DNA from: a virus
Virus record (IMG/VR): IMGVR_UViG_3300010885_004110
Span: 1-64,000 of that record
DNA length: 64,000 bases
Strand: one strand, 5' to 3'
The notes under the pieces were generated by a model. The model made no database searches. It saw nothing but the letters and a program-made list of their open reading frames with translations, and was not told the origin of the DNA. Position numbers and translations under genes: made by a program. Positions 60,501 through 64,000 of the stretch are shown here, piece after piece; position 1 is the first letter of the stretch; each line of letters opens with the position of its first letter.

Positions 60501-62118
60501 TCAAAACCCAGACTTGGTAAATGACCCAGCAGTAGCAGCTGAAGTTAGTGCTTGGTACATGAAGAAAGGCAAGTCAGCAATGGCTGCTAAAATGGGCATA
60601 GACGAAAAGAATATGTCTCAAGGTGATGCTAACTTATTAGCAACTAGTCAAATTGCAGGTGGTGATGTCCGCAAAAAAGGTAGTTACCTAGCCGGCGAAG
60701 TAATGAATAAAGTTACTGCATATTCTGGACAAATGGCTGGTATTGCCGGAACAGCCCCAAGTGCAGAAGCAGCAACAGCGTTAGCAGCTAATAAAAAATT
60801 ACCAGCAGCAGCACCGGTTGTTGCGGCAGCAGCACCGGTCGTTGCAGCAGCACCTCCAACAGATAAAAAATTACCAGCAGCAGCACCGGTTGTTGCGGCA
60901 GCACTGCCGACAGATAAAAATAAGACAGATGCAGCTAACCCAATGGCTAAAGATCCATCACAACAAGTAGCCACAGCACAACCAACAGATAAGAATAAGA
61001 AAGATACTGCACTAGCACAGCCAGTTGGACAGCAGACTGCTCCCGGTAATAATAACTATGATTTTGGAATGTCAGTTGCAATTGCCGGACAAACATTCCA
61101 GGCAGCGGTATTAAAAAGTGCTCAACTAATTGATACTACTTTTGGAAAATTTAGTGCTTCTTTTGATAAAACAAAATCAGTATCGCCTAATGAAACAAAT
61201 GCAAAAGTAGCAAATGAGAATTTGCAGAAAAGTATTGATAGTACTTTTGGAAAATTTAGTACTGATGTTACATCAATGTCAACTGATGCAACAATGGCCA
61301 ATGCCGCAAATCAAAACTTACAGAAAAGTATTGATAGTACTTTTGGAAATTTTAGTACTGATTTTGCAAAGATGTCATCAACTTCAACAATGGCCAATGC
61401 GGCAAATGAAAATTTACAGAAGAGTATTGATGCCACTCTTGGAAATTTTAGCACTGATTTTGCAACTATATCATCTGATAAAACACCGGCCGACACGGGA
61501 CCTAGTAATCTACAAAAAATTATAGATAGTATTGTTGGAAATTTTAGTTCGTTGTTTGATAACACAAAAGTAGAATCACCTGATATAAATCTAGCAAATG
61601 AAAATTTACAGAAAAGTATGGATACTGCTTTTGGAAATTTTAGTTCGTTGTTTGATAACACAAAAGTAGAACAGCCTGACACAACAGCATTATCAGATAA
61701 TACAAAAGAATTATTAACAAGTGCTCAGATGATTGATACTACTTTTGGAAAAGTTGGATCACTATTTGAAAAAACACAATTATCTTCACCGGACGCATCA
61801 ACTGCAACCGCAACAGTTTCAGCAGATACAACAAAAGCATTAATAGAAAAAATGTTTGCAGACAGCCAAACACAATTAGCCCAACTACAAACAATAAAAG
61901 ACTCAAAAGCAAGTGATACTGAAACTAAACCTGGACCAGGAACAGGAGCTCCGGGTGCCGGTGGAGTTTCAACTCTTAATGAAGTGGTAGCTAGTTTAGA
62001 AATGTTAAATAAACAGATAGGACAATTAATTGGTATAAGTAGAACTACCGCCGATTTAAATGAAAGTCAGCTACGTGTACAAAAGAACATGGGTGGTGAC
62101 ATGTTCTTATCAGCTTAA
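57544..62118 (+). CDS. Tape-measure/tail lysozyme protein with GH19 domain
   Basis: A 1524-residue tail protein. Residues 30-110 are a charged coiled coil. A hydrophobic helix (IEIVVAGMIALKVAQLAYKA) lies near residues 525-550, and a glycine-zipper region (AGAAAGAAIGSVVPIVG, GLIGGAIGGWLGG) near 655-705. These are features of tape-measure proteins that pass into the host membrane. Residues about 855-1060 form a GH19 chitinase/lysozyme-like domain with TLGNVMKETGG (catalytic-type E) and YRGRGFIQLTGKSNYAQ. The C-terminal 220 residues carry seven copies of a 30-35 residue repeat. T4 puts its lysozyme in gp5; here it appears here instead. It starts at 57544 behind GGGG. Position between gp26 and gp20 supports a hub/tape role. 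Confidence 0.8.
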   Translation: MAEVTGDFGGQPIQLNNAATEATLKQLLAAMLASVAQQGKNTKKDIKIQQDLEAELRKIAKGAQDFKKAQADAAAATKDNTKKIDDAAEATKKNTKATADAKKAQEEYKKKLEENIAMIGALSSAIENGVGQINKITSSFTNMGSSVTAAAASLSAIPVVGNMLAGVFGTVAGAAEKSYKAFQQSASVGANFGGSINDMIRASSDAGLTFDQFSGVVAKNGEALALLGGSTRDGAKRLAELGKEIKKSPLMGELAGLGYSTEEVNSGMAKYSSMLAKTGQLEGKTNAQLVAGSAEYLKNLDQLSRLTGQSKDALQAQQDALMADAQFRSRLQGMDEAGQARLNKLMLSLPASLQKGAKEFIAFGGATTDAGREFATFMQKGAGASNAAFREIEQSGTLSQKGADAVYSAIKEDADALKKSGTGKLIANVGNGAQQAIALDAMNLSARKTTTSQIQKQQEEELAAQKERTKKAQEGMNPEAMMKFQQLIAETSNRFTEMVGNHLPQLQSMFTKLAGFVESYVLPAFSLIAKHIEIVVAGMIALKVAQLAYKAAMFVEKMKEGKRPAGTSADPIHTTDGGKGGGLDGGNGKGGKKGGKAGGMKGAGGLVKGVAVLGAVTALVGLYDDIKDVNKEVDSGDITEREGTVKKGEAVGTAAGTAGGAWAGAAAGAAIGSVVPIVGTVVGGLIGGAIGGWLGGKGGAMIGSSVTEAVTELSMDDLKKDKNLYKQYLDKYNESLNRNLKLGKSKEEADKLAIAEANKALNVKKEEIKVTKAKIEADAKAADAAKTAAATPAEPAPELDFGDPQKLFDSFKKRQDALSGQPQVAPPAGNVPAPAAVVPPGGAVATPPPLKQDQTKNMELIKAALQKQGITDPKYIAATLGNVMKETGGQSKSENLDYSKTSNDRIKSVFGSRAAGKTDQELNQIKSDPKQMGEMMYGASTKMGQQMGNTEPGDGWKYRGRGFIQLTGKSNYAQASKAIYGDDRLVQNPDLVNDPAVAAEVSAWYMKKGKSAMAAKMGIDEKNMSQGDANLLATSQIAGGDVRKKGSYLAGEVMNKVTAYSGQMAGIAGTAPSAEAATALAANKKLPAAAPVVAAAAPVVAAAPPTDKKLPAAAPVVAAALPTDKNKTDAANPMAKDPSQQVATAQPTDKNKKDTALAQPVGQQTAPGNNNYDFGMSVAIAGQTFQAAVLKSAQLIDTTFGKFSASFDKTKSVSPNETNAKVANENLQKSIDSTFGKFSTDVTSMSTDATMANAANQNLQKSIDSTFGNFSTDFAKMSSTSTMANAANENLQKSIDATLGNFSTDFATISSDKTPADTGPSNLQKIIDSIVGNFSSLFDNTKVESPDINLANENLQKSMDTAFGNFSSLFDNTKVEQPDTTALSDNTKELLTSAQMIDTTFGKVGSLFEKTQLSSPDASTATATVSADTTKALIEKMFADSQTQLAQLQTIKDSKASDTETKPGPGTGAPGAGGVSTLNEVVASLEMLNKQIGQLIGISRTTADLNESQLRVQKNMGGDMFLSA
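61120..61780 (+). repeat. Seven-fold in-frame repeat at the tape-measure C-terminus
   Basis: Seven imperfect copies, about 90-120 bases apart, encode L-Q-K-S-I-D-(S/T)-T-F-G-(K/N)-F-S-type units near 61122, 61219, 61321, 61420, 61510, 61600 and 61720. The second and third copies are almost identical at DNA level, so recent duplication or slippage is likely. Confidence 0.85.
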
Positions 62119-62129
62119 CGGAATAACGC

Positions 62130-63830
62130 ATGTCTTGGAAAAAATATTTTACACCAGTAAACGTCGATAACCAAAGGGGCAACATAAGCCCAATTGGCAG
62201 TGGCGGCCGCCCCGGCCCTGCTAGATCAAACTATTCTAGCTTTTTACCCGATGTATATGCCGGAGCACCGAATCGTGTTGACAAATATATGCAATACGAC
62301 ACTATGGATATGGACAGTGAGGTTAATGCTGCTCTAGACATTCTTGCAGAATTCTGTACACAAAAAGACAAAGAAAACTCAACAGCCTTTCATATTTTCT
62401 TTAGAGGACAACCAACTTCAACTGAAGTTAAATTAATCAAAGAAAGTCTTCAAAAGTGGAGTAAACAACAAAAATTTGAAACTAGGATTTTCCGTATTGT
62501 ACGCAATGCATTCAAATACGGAGACTGTTTCTTTATTCGTGATCCACAGACTCTAAAATGGTTATTTGTTGATGCAGCTAAAGTTAGCAAAATTATTGTT
62601 AATGAAAGTGAAGGTAAAGTTCCCGAACAATATGTAGTTAGAGATATAAACTTTAATTTCAAAGAGTTAATCGCAGTAACGCCACACGGTACTACCAATA
62701 CAGCACCCAGTGGTACTAGTTCTTACACTAGTGGAGGAGGAGGCGGTAGAGGTATGGTAGGTTCGGCAGCACAGCCTCCAGGCACTCGTTTTAGTAATCA
62801 AACTAACGAAGTTACAGTTGATGCTAAAAATGTTGTACATATTAGTCTAAGCGAAGGGTTAGATAACAATTATCCGTTTGGTAATTCGTTATTAGAATCA
62901 GTATTCAAAGTCTACAAGCAGAAAGAATTGCTTGAAGATGCTATTATTATCTATCGTATACAACGTGCTCCGGAACGTAGAATCTTCTATATTGACGTAG
63001 GTAATATGCCAGCACACATGGCTATGAGTTTTGTAGAACGTGTTAAAAATGAAATACATCAACGCAGAATTCCTAGTTCAACAGGTGGTGGCACTAATAT
63101 GGTTGATGCTAGCTACAACCCACTGTCAGCATCGGAAGATTACTTTTTCCCGCAAACAGCAGAAGGCCGTGGATCAAAAGTTGATACATTACCGGGCGGC
63201 ACTAATCTAGGTGAAATTACAGACTTACGTTATTTTACCAATAAGTTATTCCGTGCGTTACGCATCCCTAGTAGCTACTTGCCAACGTCAGTTGATGATG
63301 CAAGTAACACAGTAGCTGACGGAAAAGTTGGAACAGCTTATATTCAAGAGCTACGTTTTAACAAATACTGCGAACGTTTACAATCAATGGTTGTAGAAAC
63401 ATTCGACGAAGAATTTAAATATTGGTTAGTAAACAATGGTATTAACATTGATAACAGCATATTTGAATTAAAGTTTAATCCACCACAGAATTTTGCGGCT
63501 TATCGTCAAAGCGAGTTAGATACTACTCGTGCAGCTACGTTTGCTACTTTACAAGAAATACCGCATTTAAGTAAACGATTTGCATTAAAACGATACTTAG
63601 GATTAACCGAAGAAGAGATTAAAGAAAACGAAAAATTATGGCGTGAAGAAAACGGCAAAAATCTTAAACCTACAATAGATGCTAGTGGGCAAATGAGAAG
63701 TGTTGGTATTACGCCCGGTGGAATGGAAGCTGAAGTAGGCGGTCAAGATGCCGAAGCAGACATGGAAGCACCCCCAGAAACAGGGGAGCAGCCAGCTGAA
63801 GCAGCGACCCCAGATCAAGTAGTACAGTAA
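62130..63830 (+). CDS. gp20: Portal vertex protein gp20
   Basis: A 566-residue T4-like portal protein, the dodecameric ring at the head vertex through which DNA is packaged and ejected. Diagnostic segments are KYMQYDTMDMDSEVNAALDI, FHIFFRGQP, NAFKYGDCFFIRD, QRAPERRIFYIDVGNMP and SSYLPTSVDDASNTVADGKV. The C-terminal FEEEFKYWL-like helix (FDEEFKYWLVNNG) and the Ala/Pro/Glu-rich tail also match marine T4-like gp20, widely used as a marker gene. The length is close to T4 gp20 (524 residues). It starts 11 nt after the tape-measure gene, so it is transcribed with it; head-core genes should follow beyond the window. Confidence 0.95.
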   Translation: MSWKKYFTPVNVDNQRGNISPIGSGGRPGPARSNYSSFLPDVYAGAPNRVDKYMQYDTMDMDSEVNAALDILAEFCTQKDKENSTAFHIFFRGQPTSTEVKLIKESLQKWSKQQKFETRIFRIVRNAFKYGDCFFIRDPQTLKWLFVDAAKVSKIIVNESEGKVPEQYVVRDINFNFKELIAVTPHGTTNTAPSGTSSYTSGGGGGRGMVGSAAQPPGTRFSNQTNEVTVDAKNVVHISLSEGLDNNYPFGNSLLESVFKVYKQKELLEDAIIIYRIQRAPERRIFYIDVGNMPAHMAMSFVERVKNEIHQRRIPSSTGGGTNMVDASYNPLSASEDYFFPQTAEGRGSKVDTLPGGTNLGEITDLRYFTNKLFRALRIPSSYLPTSVDDASNTVADGKVGTAYIQELRFNKYCERLQSMVVETFDEEFKYWLVNNGINIDNSIFELKFNPPQNFAAYRQSELDTTRAATFATLQEIPHLSKRFALKRYLGLTEEEIKENEKLWREENGKNLKPTIDASGQMRSVGITPGGMEAEVGGQDAEADMEAPPETGEQPAEAATPDQVVQ

Positions 63831-63836
63831 TAAATA
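63829..63836 (+). promoter_or_regulatory. Late promoter-like motif (AATAAATA)
   Basis: AATAAATAC overlaps the gp20 stop and ends five bases before the next ATG (63841). As a promoter it would give an almost leaderless mRNA, so it may be chance in the TAA-rich junction. Confidence 0.3.
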
Positions 63837-63840
63837 CATT

Positions 63841-64000
63841 ATGCTTCTACTAGAGTTCCTTTATTTTAATGATAACAACAACGACTTTGCAGTTGATCGT
63901 CGCTACGACAACGCCAATGATAGATCTGTGGTTAAGAAAAGCGACACCAGAAAAATTCGCTTGACTTTAAGACAACTAAATCAATTGAGAATGCAAAGCG
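63841..64000 (+). CDS. Start of a head-core-region protein (5' part only)
   Basis: An open frame from ATG 63841 to the window edge, 53 codons. It begins MLLLEFLYFNDNNNDFAVDR and continues with a basic segment, VVKKSDTRKIRLTLRQLNQL. I recall proteins with a LLLE-x-LYF start and a KKSDTRK-x-RLTLR segment directly after gp20 in marine T4-like phages. Position suggests a prohead core or scaffold-linked role, as for gp67/gp68 in T4, but homology to these is not shown. The C-terminus is outside the window. Confidence 0.72.
   Translation, partial: MLLLEFLYFNDNNNDFAVDRRYDNANDRSVVKKSDTRKIRLTLRQLNQLRMQS

Noticed and set aside
1-64000. Insertion sequence, integrase or attachment site
   Set aside because: No transposase or recombinase motif and no flanking inverted or direct repeats were seen; gene order is continuous for a T4-like phage.

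Overview
The window is a contiguous 64 kb piece of a T4-like myovirus genome (tailed phage with a contractile tail). It is AT-rich and densely coded, with many start/stop overlaps. The identification rests on recognisable T4-type genes in T4-type order: baseplate genes gp48, gp53, a hub protein, gp5, gp25, gp6 and a giant wedge/tail protein; the late sigma factor gp55; recombination proteins gp47 and gp46; hub protein gp26; a tail-lysozyme/tape-measure protein; and portal gp20. Many small conserved unknowns are of the kind I associate with marine and freshwater T4-like phages such as cyanophages. No photosynthesis gene, tRNA, integrase, insertion sequence or CRISPR array was seen, so the host cannot be named.

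Layout. (1) 1-6904, plus strand: early/accessory block with a phosphoribosyltransferase, dCMP deaminase, an AbrB-like small protein, a QueE-like radical SAM enzyme, a T4 RNase H/FEN-type exonuclease and about ten conserved unknowns. (2) 6899-16122, minus strand: a run of ten tightly overlapping genes encoding an SGNH-type hydrolase, two paralogous radical SAM proteins with an N-terminal twitch (auxiliary Fe-S) domain, four DxD-type glycosyltransferases and unknowns. It reads like a peptide/glycan modification cassette directly downstream of the tail-fibre genes. (3) 16179-48361, minus strand: one long late structural run, in transcription order gp48, gp53, hub, gp5, gp25, gp6, a 4579-residue giant, a small structural protein, a collar-domain fibre, three more fibre paralogues and a final structural protein. 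(4) 48443-56378, plus strand: gp55, gp47, gp46, a small unknown, a GIY-YIG-like nuclease, a 526-nt stretch rich in hairpins (candidate structured RNA), and two proteins whose N-termini look like T4 capsid-targeting peptides ending in gp21-type LxE|G cleavage sites. (5) 56408-57477, minus strand: a 60-residue unknown and gp26. (6) 57544-64000, plus strand: tape measure with a GH19 lysozyme domain, portal gp20 and the start of a head-core-region gene.

Regulation. Copies of an (A/C/G/T)ATAAATA octamer, the T4 late promoter type, lie in front of most structural units, matching the presence of gp55. A sigma70-like promoter (TTGACC, 17 nt, TACAAT) precedes gp47. At 4727-4765 a late-type promoter sits against an 11-bp perfect hairpin that buries a start codon. 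This repeats the T4 arrangement in which early read-through transcripts are silent and late transcripts are translated. A strong bidirectional terminator separates convergent units at 56381-56406.

Most interesting: the possible capsid-targeted, protease-processed ejection proteins (53314-56378), the radical SAM/glycosyltransferase cassette, the structured noncoding region (52782-53307), the promoter/hairpin switch at 4.7 kb, and the QueE variant with a split Fe-S motif. All functional assignments are from motifs and synteny read by eye; no database search was run.
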